From positions 375,318,945 through 375,382,944 of the forward strand of contig CM053030.1 of assembly GCA_028564925.1 (NCBI GenBank): a stretch of DNA of 64,000 nt. Reading direction: 5' to 3'. Positions 21,348 through 32,357 of this stretch are shown here, one piece after another. The notes beneath the pieces were generated by a model. That model ran no database searches, was not told the DNA's origin, and saw only the letters and a program-made list of their open reading frames with translations. This stretch comes from Lithobates sylvaticus (taxonomy: Eukaryota > Chordata > Amphibia > Anura > Ranidae). Each line of letters opens with the position of its first letter. The stretch's first letter is position 1. The translations under genes and the position numbers were made by a program.

Positions 21348-21807
21348 TTAAAGCGGTGTTTCAGCTAAAAAAAAATTTTTTTTTAAAAGTCAGCAGCTAA
21401 AATAAGAGTAGCTGCTGACTTTTAATAAGTACACTTACCCTCCCAGGGTGCCTGCGATGTCGGTCGTGGAGGCCGAGATGTCCCTCGGCGCTCAGGTCCC
21501 AGTGCCGCCATCCTCAGTAAGGGAAACGGGCAGCGATCGCTGCCCGTTTTCTACTGTCGTTTTGTGAATGGGGAACGCGATGTGTTGTGGGACACAGTTC
21601 CCATAACACACCGCGCCCCATTCACTAAAAGGCGGCGCTAGGAGCAGAAGAAAGAACATGGCATAAGGAACAGGCAGATTAGGACGATCTGCCTAGCAAC
21701 AGCCATTTCTGGTAAGTAAAAAATATATATATATTTTTTTTTTTCATTTTAAATTTTTATTAACATTTTTATCAAGTTTTGTTTTTCAAGGTGGCCCTCC
21801 ACTTTAA
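21348..21807. mobile_element. TTAAAGCGG-type TTAA MITE with CAGCAGCT hairpin
   Basis: TTAA lies at 21348-21351 and 21804-21807. The left end reads TTAAAGCGGTGTTTCAGC and the right end reads GGCCCTCCACTTTAA. A hairpin of AAAAGTCAGCAGCTAAAA with TAGCTGCTGACTTTTA is near 21386-21425. Further inverted blocks such as GAATGGGGAACGCG and CGCGCCCCATTC lie at 21566-21625. It is non-coding. Confidence 0.75.
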
Positions 21808-21994
21808 GAACTATACTTTTTAAAGCTTTAAATAGCCAGTTATTCCACAGATTAACAATGTCAGCACAAACCTTATGAAAGGTAACTTGTGTGGGGATAC
21901 CTGGAAATACATTTCCTAGCGTTTGTTGACCAGTACTATTAGGACCCATTTAGACTATGCCAGTCCATTGTAGCATTCATTAACCTGTGTTGCA

Positions 21995-22347
21995 TTAAAG
22001 GGGTTTAAAGGTTCGTTCTTTATTTTCTAAATAGGTTCCTTTAAGCTAGTGCATTGTTGGTTCACTTACCTTTTGCTTTGATTTCCCTTCTAAATGTTTT
22101 TTTTCTTTGTCTGAATTTCTCACTTCCTGTTTCTCCTCAGTAAACTTCACACCATCATCCGAGCGGTGTTTAGTCAGCCAGAACAGCTTACTGAGGAGGA
22201 ACAGGAAGTGAGAAATTCAGACAAAGAAAACAAAGAAAATAAAACATTTAGAAGGGAAATCGAAGGAAAAGGTAAGTGAACCAACAATGCACTAGCTTAA
22301 AGGAACCTATTTAGAAAATAAAAAATAAACCTTTACAACCCCTTTAA
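21995..22347. mobile_element. TTAA MITE with ~150-bp inverted arms
   Basis: TTAA lies at 21995-21998 and 22344-22347. The arms 21995-22142 and about 22190-22347 are near-perfect inverted copies, including CTAAATAGGTTCCTTTAAGC and GAATTTCTCACTTCCTGTT. A short loop lies around 22143-22189. The high arm identity makes the transcript of this element a strong hairpin. It has no coding capacity. Confidence 0.85.
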
Positions 22348-22440
22348 GGCATGCTTTTCATTTGCAGAGGCTGCCAACACACCACTGCAGGCTGAAAATA
22401 TGACCTACAGTATTTTCGGTAACTCAGGGCACCGCAAAGC

Positions 22441-22897
22441 GTGGTAATGGTGTGTGCCAAAATTTTTGACTTACTGTTTGACTTACTTAAGTATGAGGAA
22501 AGATTACGAGCACTGAACTTATTCTCTCTGGAGAAGAGACGTTTGAGAGGGGATATGATTTCAATGTACAAATACCATACTGGTGACCCCACAATAGGGA
22601 TAAAACATTTCCGCAAAAGGGTATTTAAAAAGCCATTCACTAAAATTAGAGGAAAAGCGATTTAACCAGAAACTGCGTAAAAGGTTCTTTACGGTAAGAG
22701 CGGTAAGAATGTGGAATTCTCGTCCACAAGCAGTGGTTTCAGCAGGGAGCATCGATAGTTTCAAAAAACTATTAGATAGGCACCTAAACAACCAAAACAT
22801 ACAGGGATATACAATGTAATATTGACATAAAAGTGCACACACACAGGTTGGACTTGATGGACTTTTTTAACCTTACCAACTATGTAACTATGTAACA
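22441..22897 (+). mobile_element. CR1-type LINE 3' fragment
   Basis: The plus-strand frame gives YEERLRALNLFSLEKRRLRG (from about 22489), the conserved C-terminal block of CR1 ORF2. It is followed by the usual 3' segment ending in a tandem CTATGTAA octamer tail (TATGTAACTATGTAAC at about 22881-22896). The reading frame is broken before the end. Only the last ~450 bp is present, which is normal 5' truncation for CR1. Confidence 0.88.
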
Positions 22898-23180
22898 TGG
22901 ACTGAGAATGAACAGCATTAAAGGAATCCTTTCCTGAGATAAACAGGTTGCCATTGCTGGACACTTATTCTGCAAAGGTTAGTTGCCTGTCTGTCCACCA
23001 AGAACAAGCATGTAGATGAGGACTTCTGACTTCACTCCGACGTTCTTGATAGGCATATCAATTTTTTAGGTTATTAATGGCAACCCCCATAAGCCCAACT
23101 CTCAGTCTCTTTCAACTGGACTAAAGACATTTGAAAAAGCTAAGTATAACAAAAAAGTGTGAATGCACACTAAAGGCTAA

Positions 23181-23577
23181 TGCCAAGTACACACAATGAG
23201 AAGATTAGACAAAAAATTGCGTGTTCAGAGCCATCGACAAATAATCTGACCATTAGTACACAGCTTTCAAAAGCCAATCACGGCAGTTCATGCAAAATTA
23301 ACCAAAGGGACAAGCACAAGAATTTTTCTCTTACAGTAACAGAACAATTTTTGTTTCATCAGTACAGCATTTGTCCATAAAAAATGTGAACAAGACCAAA
23401 CATGCTCAGAAACTAAAGAATACATTACAATACAATACATAATGGCGGGAAGTTGTATTCTGTTTTAGGAGAATTTTTGTAACTCTGGTAACCTATTTGT
23501 TTTTGACATGAGACTAGCATGCAAAAATAAAAACTGGACAATCATTCGTCCGATATTCTCGTCATGTGTATGAGGCC
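23181..23577. mobile_element. Probable PIF/Harbinger-like MITE, degraded
   Basis: The left end TGCCAAGTACACACAATGAG and the right end near CTCGTCATGTGTATGAGGCCA are inverted and resemble the TGCCGCGTACACAC family. TAA precedes the left end, but a matching duplication on the right is not clear. The interior is non-coding. Confidence 0.55.
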
Positions 23578-24231
23578 AGCCCAAACTTTTTTTTCGTTTT
23601 TGGTGGGATGGGGTAGAGTTATTAACCCAGAAGGAGCTGCTGTTTGGGTCTCTTGCCTCCAGATGTCAACGACCTTCTGGCAATGCAACACTCTCTGGCA
23701 CACCAAGACTGAAGGGTGAATATTTATTGTTCCAACATACAATAAATCAACAGCAAAAAATGCAAAAGCAGTAATAAACACTTTAACAAGTATACGGAAA
23801 CAGTTACTAAGAAAAGTGCAACTTTTATTAGTAAATAAAAAGCCGACCAGTGACTGACCCCAAGTCCCTTTTCTTTAGAAGGTCCTGAGGAGGGAAATGC
23901 AAGGATACTGGGCAACCGGTCTCTGGCAAACCCTTTCCCACTGGGCAGTGAGTTGGGGCCCAAATCCAGCATTCAAATGTAAGTCCCTCCAAACCCGTGT
24001 ATAGGGGCTTAAGCGGCGTCCTAAGCGAGCAATGCTGTTCCTTTAAATGGGGTTCAGTAGGGTGTGGCCAGTGGTCTCTCACCGACACATATACAATTGT
24101 AGCACCGCCCTGGGTTTACTGGGAGCAGGGAGGTACCTCCAGAGGCAGGGTGCAAGCTTACATTCACCCCAGGGCTGAGTCCATGGCTATAATGTGAAAT
24201 TAGAACAGAATTTGGGCGCCGGTCACTTTAA
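23578..24231. other. No gene recognised; possible repeat of unknown class
   Basis: A TGTAGCACCGCCCTGGGTTT block lies near 24098. It could belong to an LTR-like repeat that continues after the following MITE, but no matching second copy exists in the window. No coding domain was seen. Confidence 0.3.
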
Positions 24232-24622
24232 TGCTGCGTACACACGGTCGGACATTCCGACAGAAAAAGTCAGATGGGAGCTTTTCATTGTATATTCCAA
24301 TCGTGTGTATGCCCCATAGGACTTTTTACGTTGAAAATTCAGACAGACCTAGAAACATGTTCTATATTTTTCCGAAGGAACAAATTCCTATCGGGAAAAC
24401 CGCTCATCTGTATGCTGTTCCTACATTCCAAAAATGACGCATGGTCTGAAGCAAGTACGAGACATCGTACGCGTTGTTTTGTCGTACGTGTTGTATGTCA
24501 CCACGTTCTTGATGGTCAGAATTTGGTGTGACCGCGTGCATGGAAGACAGCTTGAGCGGAATTCCGTTGGAAAAACCTTCAGAGTTTATTCCGACGGCAA
24601 AACCGGTCGTGTGTACAGGGCA
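24232..24622. mobile_element. PIF/Harbinger-like MITE (TGCTGCGTACACACGG ends), TSD TAA
   Basis: The left end TGCTGCGTACACACGGTCGG and right end ACCGGTCGTGTGTACAGGGCA are inverted. TAA flanks both sides (24229-24231 and 24623-24625), the 3-bp TWA duplication of PIF/Harbinger. A second family member is at 46970-47353. It is non-coding. Confidence 0.82.
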
Positions 24623-25533
24623 TAAGTATTTTTCAATGCTTTAATGAGAACTTGAGAGAAGTAGTAGTAGAGAGGTTTAGTGGAGGTTTCAGATACCCTT
24701 TTTGCAGATCACTTACAGACTCCTTGAATCCTAAAGGCAAAACCTCTTTCTTTTGTAAGATCTTAGATACCTGGATAGGTCTCTCACACAGACCTAGCAG
24801 CCGGTAGAATGTCTGGACAAGCCTCGCTGACAGACTTAGCAGCCAGGAGCTAGTTACCTTGCAGATCAGCTTGACAGCACCAGAACCTTTAAGCCAACCC
24901 GGTGATAATGCAAACAGGATTAGATATAGGTGCGTCCTCCAAACGAGTCACCAGGCTCTCCTGAGAGACCAGCCTTCATGCTGGCTCTCTCCAGCAAGGG
25001 TCCTCCTCTGGATCTCCTCAAGCTTAGCTCGGCTTCTTCAACACAGGCAAGACAGCCTAGGGACCGCCTCAGGATTGGTAGGTCCCAGACAGGCTTCTGG
25101 GCCTAGTAGCAGAACTTATAGCAACACACCCTTGGCAAGGTAACAAACTGACTAAGAGCACATGGCATCTGTCCAATAAATACCCCCTCCCAGAATTCAC
25201 AGCAGCCAGGAACCTCCTACTGGGCTGTTTCTGGAAAGAGAATATTCATTACAGCTCAACCTAGTTGTAATTCTCATACTGTCCTGTGGTACCGGTGACA
25301 CCTACTGGCAACAGTGAGAAATGCACAACTCAGTCAAGTTTAGAACAGAACCAAATATGCAATCAATTCTGAGCTGTTAACAGCTCAGCCAAAAACGAAA
25401 TTTACACTATAGCCTCTTTTTTTCCATGGAGCTAAGAGAGGCTCAAGTTATCACCTTCCCCAGGAAGATGTGATTATTAGCAAGAAGAGAAGTTCATATT
25501 CTCAGATGTGTTACAATATATTAGGCATGATGT
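24623..25533. other. No gene recognised
   Basis: Moderately GC-rich, with CAGCAGC-like direct repeats around 24797-24845 (ACCTAGCAGCCGG, ACTTAGCAGCCAGG). Short frames lack domain similarity. It may continue the unassigned repeat at 23578-24231. Confidence 0.35.
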
Positions 25534-26073
25534 ATAAAGCGGACCTTCAGTCATTTTTTCAACTTTACATCTGATAAATCTTCTGCTCTTGTTGTTTTAA
25601 CTTTGGATAGTAAAACATTTTTTTTTCTGCCAGTAAATACCTTATACAACCCACTTTCTGTTTCTTGTCTGGTAAAAAGCCTAGGCTTATGACATCACGC
25701 ACAGCTCTCTCTCTCACTCTCGTGCGAGTTTGCCAGGAGGGGAGGGAGGATGAGTCATAAGAGGATCAATGAGAGCTGCAGAACTGAAGGTATGCCTCTG
25801 TGTGTCTGTGTAAATTCAGAAAGTGAACATGCAGCAGCTTCAGCTGCCCACGGTTAAAATGGATGAAGCCAGACTTATGGGAGGGAGATTTCTGCAGCAT
25901 ATTTGGCAAGTACAGAATCACAGTATATATAAAATAATATGCAAAGTAGTGGCTGGAGGGAAGCTTCAGAATGGCAAAGATGTTTTTATTACAAATTATG
26001 TGAGCAGACTGCAGTTCCCGTAAGAATTATTAAAATTGAGATTATTAGATATTGTCAAAGATTTTCACTTTAA
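25534..26073. mobile_element. Probable TTAA MITE (AAAGCGGACC left end)
   Basis: A degraded left end ATAAAGCGGACCTTCAG starts at 25534, and a right end TTTTCACTTTAA finishes at 26073. I recognise the interior, including GGGAAGCTTCAGAATGGC near 25960, as an interspersed frog repeat from memory. It is non-coding. Confidence 0.5.
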
Positions 26074-27451
26074 AGTCAGAGTAGGACAGTAAAAGTATCT
26101 TATGATCTCTTTGGATGTAGACTGATACTTAAAGGTCTATATATAAAACAGTCACTGTGTGGATGTGTCAAACCTCTGCACAGCCAATAAGAAAATTGCT
26201 GTATTTTTTTTAATACATGTAGTTCCTTCATCGTCACTACCATCTAGTGGCCATAATGTATTTTTTTTTCTAGGCTGTTTTTCTGAGTTGGAAACACAAA
26301 CACCTACTCCACCTAATCTTCACTACTTAGAAGGGAAGCGTGATGTAGTTTACAGAAGATACATGGGAAAATTATAACATTTCAACTCCATGTTTAGGAA
26401 GCTACAAGGTCACCAGATTTCTGGCAGGATCAACAAGTATTTTTCCATACTTGCATAAAATGTACTTAGCCCGAAATGAAAAATGAATGCAGCTACCACA
26501 TCCGAAAACTGAAAATCTGCAATATATACATTTTTGTTCTTGAGTATAGATATATTTTAAACCCAGTTATATAAAGGGGAACTTAATAAAACCTAATAAC
26601 TTTAAATAATGGCTGCACAACTATACCCTTAAAGTTATTCACACTTGAGCAGAATATACAGAAAACTATAAATCATAACTAAATCATAAAAAAAATAAGC
26701 AAAAGGGAAGAGAACTATGTGCAAGAATAAATATGTAATCTGCCCTCTGATATAAATTCTACTGCCACCTAGTGGTGTGCCTACATCGCACACACAAATA
26801 TACAGTATAAGCACACAGTGTCAGAATGCTATGACAATAAAATCTCCCCCTCATTAAAGTGTATAAAAAAAATTTGGATTTACATTAATATATAATATTC
26901 ATATAAACATAAATGTTCATTATAAGATTATTAAAAAGTGCAAAAGGATGCAGGGCAAATCATTTACTAAAGTTTCCCCAAATAGTCTGTCCATATTGTA
27001 AGTTGTAACCGTATAGGGGTAAATTAGGTATAGACCTGTATCGCAGGGAAACTGTCTATTGTCCACCCTAATTTAACAGCTCTGTTGAAGTTAGGACTTA
27101 TTTTACATTTTAGTAGCATTTTTCTTATTGGCTCTTCAAGATATGTTCCTTTCTCTCTTCTGGCCGCAGAGAGTCAGAAACTGAAGAGTTCTCAGGGATC
27201 TTCTTTTTAATATTTTAATAGCACGGTTAATCGCCCTTTTTATAGTTGGTTGTAGCTGTCCCAGGTTTGGTCTTTGAAAGTTAAAAGAAATGACCTTCCT
27301 ATAGTGTCTTTGATTATGTGTGTGAAATATTAATCACCAGTAATTTCGGTTTTGTATGAAATTATATAATTACACTTGTATTTTAATAAATTATATTTCC
27401 TTATTAATTTAATTGAGAGATATTTATGCATTGGTAAGAAATCATCATAGA
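26074..27451. other. AT-rich stretch, no gene recognised
   Basis: Two related dyads occur, CCATCTAGTGGCC near 26240-26252 and GCCACCTAGTGG near 26764-26775. Otherwise no repeat boundaries or coding domains are evident. Confidence 0.45.
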
Positions 27452-28445
27452 TTAACCACCTCACTACAGTGCATTTTCACCCCCTTCCTGACCAAGTCCT
27501 TTTTCAGCTTTCAGCGCTGACGCACTTTGAATGACAATTGCGCGGTCATACGACACTGTACCCAAATGAAATTGTTATCATTTTTTCCCCACAAATAGAG
27601 CTTTCTTTTGGTGGTATTTGATCACCTCTGCGTATTTTATTTTTTGCGCAATAAACAAAAGAAGAGCGACAAATAAAAAAAAAAAAACAATATTTTTTAC
27701 TTTTTGCTATACTAAATATCCCCAAAAAATATATAAAAGTTTAGGCCGATACGTATTCTTCTACATATTTTTGGTAAAAAAAAATCGCAATTAGCGATTA
27801 TTGATTAGTTTGCGCAAAAGTTATAGCGTTTACAAAATAGGGGATAGTTTTATAGCATTTTTATTAATATTTTTTTTTTTACTAGTAATGGCGGTGATCA
27901 GCGATTTTTATTGTGACTGCGACATTATGGCGGACACATCAGACATTTTTGACACATTTTTGGCACCATTGTCATTTATACAGCAATCAATGCTATTTAA
28001 ATGCATTGATTCATGTATAAATGACACTGGCAGTGAAGGGGTTAACCACTAGGGGGCGAGGAGGGGTTAATTATGTTCCCTGGGGGTGTTTCTTACTGTG
28101 GGGGGAGGGGACTCACAAGGGGAGGAGACCGATCTGTGTTTCTCTGTACAGAGAACACATCATCGGCTCCTCTCCTCTGACAGGACCGTGGATCTGTGTG
28201 TTTACACACACAGATCCACGGTCCCGCTGTGTTACCGGGCAATTGCGGGTGCCCAGCGGACATCGCGGCCGCTGGGCACGCGCATCGGGTGCCCAGTGAC
28301 ACGGCGAGAGCACGCGCGCGCTCCCGGCGGCGCGCGCACGCTCCCTGGAGTTCACAGAAGGGGAGGACGTCATATGACGCCCTCCCACAACGAGAGCTGC
28401 GCCGCCTGGCCGTCATTTGACAGCCGGCGGTCGCAAGCAGGTTAA
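27452..28445. mobile_element. TTAACCAC-type long repeat, complete copy
   Basis: TTAA at 27452-27455 and 28442-28445 bound a ~1-kb element that starts TTAACCACCTCACTACAG and ends CGCAAGCAGGTTAA. It contains the family blocks CAATTGCGCGGTCATACGAC, ACAAATAGAGCTTTCTTTTG and GATCAGCGATTTTTATTG. The right third is very GC-rich, with strong hairpins such as CGTGGATCTGTGTG and its inverse (about 28186-28222). Similar elements are at 6859, 28971 and 56717. No transposase was found. Confidence 0.75.
28046..28061. promoter_or_regulatory. CTCF-like motif inside a TTAACC repeat
   Basis: CCACTAGGGGGCGAGG fits the vertebrate CTCF core consensus CCASYAGRKGGCRC closely. It lies within an interspersed element, so it may be family-borne. 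Binding is an inference from the motif only. Confidence 0.3.
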
Positions 28446-28503
28446 AGAACTCAGGAAATTGCTATGGTATTCTATTGAGTGTGTGAACAAAATTCATATT
28501 GTT

Positions 28504-28962
28504 ATAAAGGTGGTGTTGCCACCAAAAAAATAAAATTAGCTTAAAAATCATAAAAAAAATAAAAAAAAATAATTGGAAAAAAAATAAGTTTTACTCACCT
28601 CTAAATGCCTGTTGCTAGGGGGTCCCTCGTAGTCTGCCACCTTCAGTGCCCGGGCACTGACATCACTTCCCCTCGGAGCCGCACAGTCATCTGGGACCTG
28701 TCACGTGTCCCAGATGACCAAGCGTCAAATCACGGCGCCGCTCGTGCATGCGCAGTGGGTGCCCGGCTGTGAAGCCACAGTCGGGTGCCCACATTAAGAA
28801 TGCCGGCGCCGCAAGCAGCTCAGGGAACGAGGGGGGGGCCTCGTTCCCCCGCAACGCTGGACCCTGGGACAGGTAAGTGTCCGATTTTTATAAGTCAGCA
28901 GCTGCAGTATTTGTAACTGCTGACTTTTAAAAAAAAAAAATGTTGTGGGCACTCCTCTTTAA
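28504..28962. mobile_element. TTAA MITE with CAGCAGCTGCAG hairpin, copy 2
   Basis: The copy starts at a degraded ATAAAGGTGGTGTTGCCACC and ends GGGCACTCCTCTTTAA at 28962. It parallels 15926-16379 block for block, including CTAAATGCCTGTTGCTAGGG and ACCCTGG(A/G)ACAGGTAAGTG, and it holds the same AAGTCAGCAGCTGCAGTAT hairpin. Confidence 0.8.
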
Positions 28963-29213
28963 GTTATTTATTAACCGCTTGCCGACCAGCGCACAATGGC
29001 ACAATGGCACGGCTGTGCAAATGAGCATACCTGTACGTCCCCTTTAATTCGCAGGCTAGTTGGCATCCGCCGTGTGCTGCGTGAGTGTGCCCGTGGGTCC
29101 CGCAGACTCGATGTCCACCGGTGGCCTGCGATCGTGGCACAGAGAGGCAGAACAGGGAGATACCTATGTAAACAAGGCATTTCCCTGTTCTGCCTAGCAA
29201 CATGACAGGGATC

Positions 29214-29588
29214 CATACCTCCCAACTTTTTGAGATGGGAATGAGGGACACCTATCAGCAAAAGTATGCAGGCATAGGACACACCCCTTACCACGCCCCC
29301 TTAAAGGAGAATTATGCAAAAAAACAAGATTAGTTAAACACACAAGTGCTTTTTTTTACCACTAATATTCATTTATATTGGCTTTTGGAATTTACAAATG
29401 CAGCAATTTAGAAATCAGATCAAAGGTTTAGCACTTGGAAATACTTTTTGATAGATAAAAAGTGCAATTTATATACATCTATATAGATCAGACCAAAATG
29501 AGGGACAAATGAGAAGGAATAAGAGACAGAGGGACTTTGTTCCAAATCAGGAACAGTCCCTCCAAATCAGGGACAGTTGGGAGGTATG
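29214..29588. mobile_element. CATACCTCCCAAC MITE, copy 3 (6-bp TSD GGGATC)
   Basis: The ends are CATACCTCCCAACTTTTTGA and CAGTTGGGAGGTATG, with an exact GGGATC at 29208-29213 and 29589-29594. It is inserted in the surrounding TTAACC repeat. The body parallels the copy at 8541. Confidence 0.88.
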
Positions 29589-29884
29589 GGGATCTATTGC
29601 TCCCAGTGATCGGGAGCAGTGATCTCTGTCATGTTCTAGTGAGCCCATCCCCCCCTACAGTTATAACACAGTGAGGGGACACAGTTAACCCCTTGATCGC
29701 TCCCTAGTGTTTAACCCCTTCCCTGCTAGTGTCATTTACACAGTAATCAGTGCATTTTTATAACACTGATTGCTGTATAAATGTCACTGGTCCCAAAATA
29801 GTGTCAAAAGTGTCCGATGTGTCTGCCGCAATGTCGCAGTCACGATAAAAATCGCAGATCGCTGCCATTACTAATAAAAACAAA

Positions 29885-30590
29885 TTAAGTGACGTCACCA
29901 CGCTTAAGAGGACGGGCTACAGCATCCGACCTGCCGGCGGACATGTTTTTATGCCTCTACAATTTTAACTGTGAGTTTTACTATTCATTTTTTTAATAAA
30001 TGCTATACGGAATTACACTATTGGTGGCCCTTCTCTTCCCTTAATGCTACATTGTTGAGTTCATACTTAACATCGGGAATCGGGAGGAACTTGAAGCCTG
30101 GGTTATTTCCTATTATCCACTGTCAGCAAGGAACGGAGCGCTGGTGAACAAAGACCCCAAGCCCTGGATACCTACAGCTGATTACTGCATTACAGAGCCT
30201 CATATGCTCTGCCGTCTGGTAAGGGCACATCTTATGGTGGTGGAGGGTCCGGTTGTCACCTATTGCATACCACTCACTGCGGTGTCGATTTCTACTTGTT
30301 GATGTGGTCATTGGTCTGGCGTACAGCTTAATAAATCATCCACCTACAGCTATACCTGAACTTTGCCCAATGTATGAACTGTGATTTACTTGTTTGCCTG
30401 GAATAAGTACTATCATGACATACATGAACATTTAACGGGGAGCCTTCCATTATCTCTGTTTACTCATTAACCTTTTTGGCGCTGCTTCCTTTTTTTGTTT
30501 TGCTTAGTGTGTGTATCCCACCTTGAGCGGCAGCCTGTTTGTTTTTTTGTATATTTTAGTCATAAGCGCGGTTTTATTTTCCTCAATAAT
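29885..30590. mobile_element. Unclassified insertion inside the TTAACC repeat
   Basis: The surrounding family reads straight from CATTACTAATAAAAAC to AATAAAAATGCCATAAATCT. Here about 700 bp lies between, beginning near AGTGACGTCACCACGCTTAA and ending near GCGCGGTTTTATTTTCCTCA. I recognise no domain. The composition and the T-rich end suggest a retroelement 3' fragment, but this is inference. The limits are approximate. Confidence 0.4.
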
Positions 30591-31188
30591 AAAAATGCCA
30601 TAAATCTGTCCCCTAATTTTGTAGACGTTATACATTTTGTGCCAACCAATTAATATACTCTTATTGCAATTTATTTTACCAAAAATATGTGGAAGAATAT
30701 TACAACATATTGGCCTAAACTGAAGAAGAAATTAGTTTTTTTATATATTTTTTGGGGATATTTATTATAGCAAAAAGTAAAAAATATTGCTTTATTTTTG
30801 TCAAAATTTACGCTTTTTCTTTGTTTCTTTGTTTATCGCAATAAATAAAAACCGCAGAGGTTATCAAATACCACTAAAAGAAAGCTCTATTTGTGGGAAA
30901 AAAAATTTTGTTTGGTTGCAACGTCGCATGACCGCGCAATTGTCAGTTAAATCGATGCAGTGCCCAATCGCAAAAAATGCTCTGGTCAGGAAGGGGGTAA
31001 AATCTTCAGGGGCTGAAGTGGTTAATGGCCATAATCGGCTGGAGGCACTGTATCAACTATATTTATAATTCAGGCACCACCATTTTATTTATAATTTACC
31101 ATTTGCTAAGACCCTTCCTTTTTAGTTAATCAAATATTCCCCATATTTATCATCATTAAAATATTATACCACACGTTTACTACAGCCT

Positions 31189-31619
31189 TTAAAGTGCTTG
31201 TTCTGATGCCAGTGTTGACAGCGAGGTGCCGTGCTGTGCTCCCCTCCTTATGTGCCTCTGATGACGCTTCCAGGATGGAGCAAAATACATAAGGCGGGTG
31301 AATACTTCCGGTGACGTCACGTTTGCAGTTTGGAACGCAGACCGTGAACCCAAACGACGTTACTATATGCCTACATACAAGAGGGGTGTTTTGCAAGTGT
31401 TTTTATAGCTTTTTACCAAAGATTTTACAATAAAAAACAGCATTACACTATGAATCTCTCCTGGTTCTATTTATATATGAGGATCTAGTTTAGAGGAAAA
31501 AGCAAACTATCCATATTAGAAACAGTCTGAGGATTACAAACATCTTTTCAGGCACGATAAGGAGGGGAGCACAGCACGACACCTCGCTGCCAACACTGGC
31601 ATCGGAACAAGCACTTTAA
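31189..31619. mobile_element. TTAA MITE with 70-bp terminal inverted repeats
   Basis: TTAA lies at 31189-31192 and 31616-31619. The 70-bp arms differ at only about four positions by eye. They include TTAAAGTGCTTGTTC and GTGCTGTGCTCCCCTCCTTA. The interior holds a GGTGACGTCACG block. No coding content was found. The next MITE abuts its right TTAA. Confidence 0.82.
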
Positions 31620-31812
31620 GGCCCCTTTCACACTGGGGCGGTTTTCAGGCGGTACAGCGCTAAAAATAGCGCATGTACAGCGCCTGAAAAAAGCCGGCCC
31701 CATTCACTCCCCGCGAGTGGCCCAATACCGCGGCTAAAATGACGGTAAAGCAGCGCTAAATATAGCGCTGCTTTACCGTCGCCGCGGCTCCCGCCCCAGT
31801 GTGAAAGGGGCC
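31620..31812. mobile_element. Harbinger-like MITE (GGCCCCTTTCACACTGG ends), TSD TAA
   Basis: This 193-bp element has perfect inverted ends, GGCCCCTTTCACACTGGGGC and its inverse, flanked by TAA at 31617-31619 and 31813-31815. The core contains the dyad GGTAAAGCAGCGCTAAATAT. A related, longer element is at 54777-55048. Confidence 0.85.
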
Positions 31813-31815
31813 TAA

Positions 31816-32180
31816 AGGACTTATTATTTTACTTTCTATGCACATTTTGGCACTATAATTGCACTTTTAGAATATGTTATAATGTTTTTGTTATGAGTAA
31901 TTGACATTTTTTCATTTGATTGCACTTTTGCAGTACTAATACCACCCGAGTATATATTAGTACAGGTACACACTAGATTTTTTGTGTCTAGACAGCGCTG
32001 GGTTCACACACCACATTATGACACTGATTGTTTCACTTTTTGTGGTGGGAAGTTTTGCACTTGCTTTTATAATAAGGCACGTTTTCGTTTGTTTGAATTT
32101 TATATATTAATGTATATTCAATTTTAGTTTGCACACTTTTATGAGGTGGACATTTGTTTGTCATAGCATTCTGACACTAT
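31816..32180. other. No feature recognised
   Basis: T- and A-rich sequence with repeated GCACTTTT words, possibly a retroelement tail. No boundaries were seen. Confidence 0.35.
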
Positions 32181-32357
32181 GGGGTTGATTTACTAAAACT
32201 GGAGAGTACACAATCTGGTGCAGCTGTGCATGGTAGCCAATCAGTTTCCAGGTTTCATTGTCAAAGTTTAATTGAACAAGATGAAGTTAGAAGCTGATTG
32301 GCTACCATGCATGGCTGCACTAGATTTTGCACTCTCCAGTTTTAGTAAATCAACCCC
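32181..32357. mobile_element. Small MITE (GGGGTTGATTTACTAAAAC ends)
   Basis: This 177-bp element has inverted ends GGGGTTGATTTACTAAAACT and its inverse AGTAAATCAACCCC. The internal inverted blocks GGTAGCCAATCAG and CTGATTGGCTACC make most of it a hairpin. Its target duplication is not clear. I recognise the family from frogs (memory only). Confidence 0.82.

Larger units (their letters stand above)
28971..31025. mobile_element. TTAACC-type long repeat with nested insertions
   Basis: The outer limits are TTAA 28971-28974 (TTAACCGCTTGCCGACCAGC) and 31022-31025 (GGGGCTGAAGTGGTTAA). The family blocks CCACTAAAAGAAAGCTCTAT and CATGACCGCGCAATTGTCAG lie near the right end. Two foreign blocks interrupt it: the MITE at 29214-29588 and about 700 bp at roughly 29885-30590. 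Removing them gives a length similar to the other copies. Confidence 0.72.

Noticed and set aside
23578-25400. Possible LTR or gene between the two Harbinger-like MITEs and beyond
   Set aside because: TGTAGCACCGCCC could start an LTR, but no second copy, target duplication or coding domain was found, so I did not assert it beyond low confidence.
28021-28445. Several overlapping GC-rich frames on both strands
   Set aside because: They arise from the CpG-rich right third of a TTAACC element, where stop codons are rare. No domain and no conservation signal was seen.
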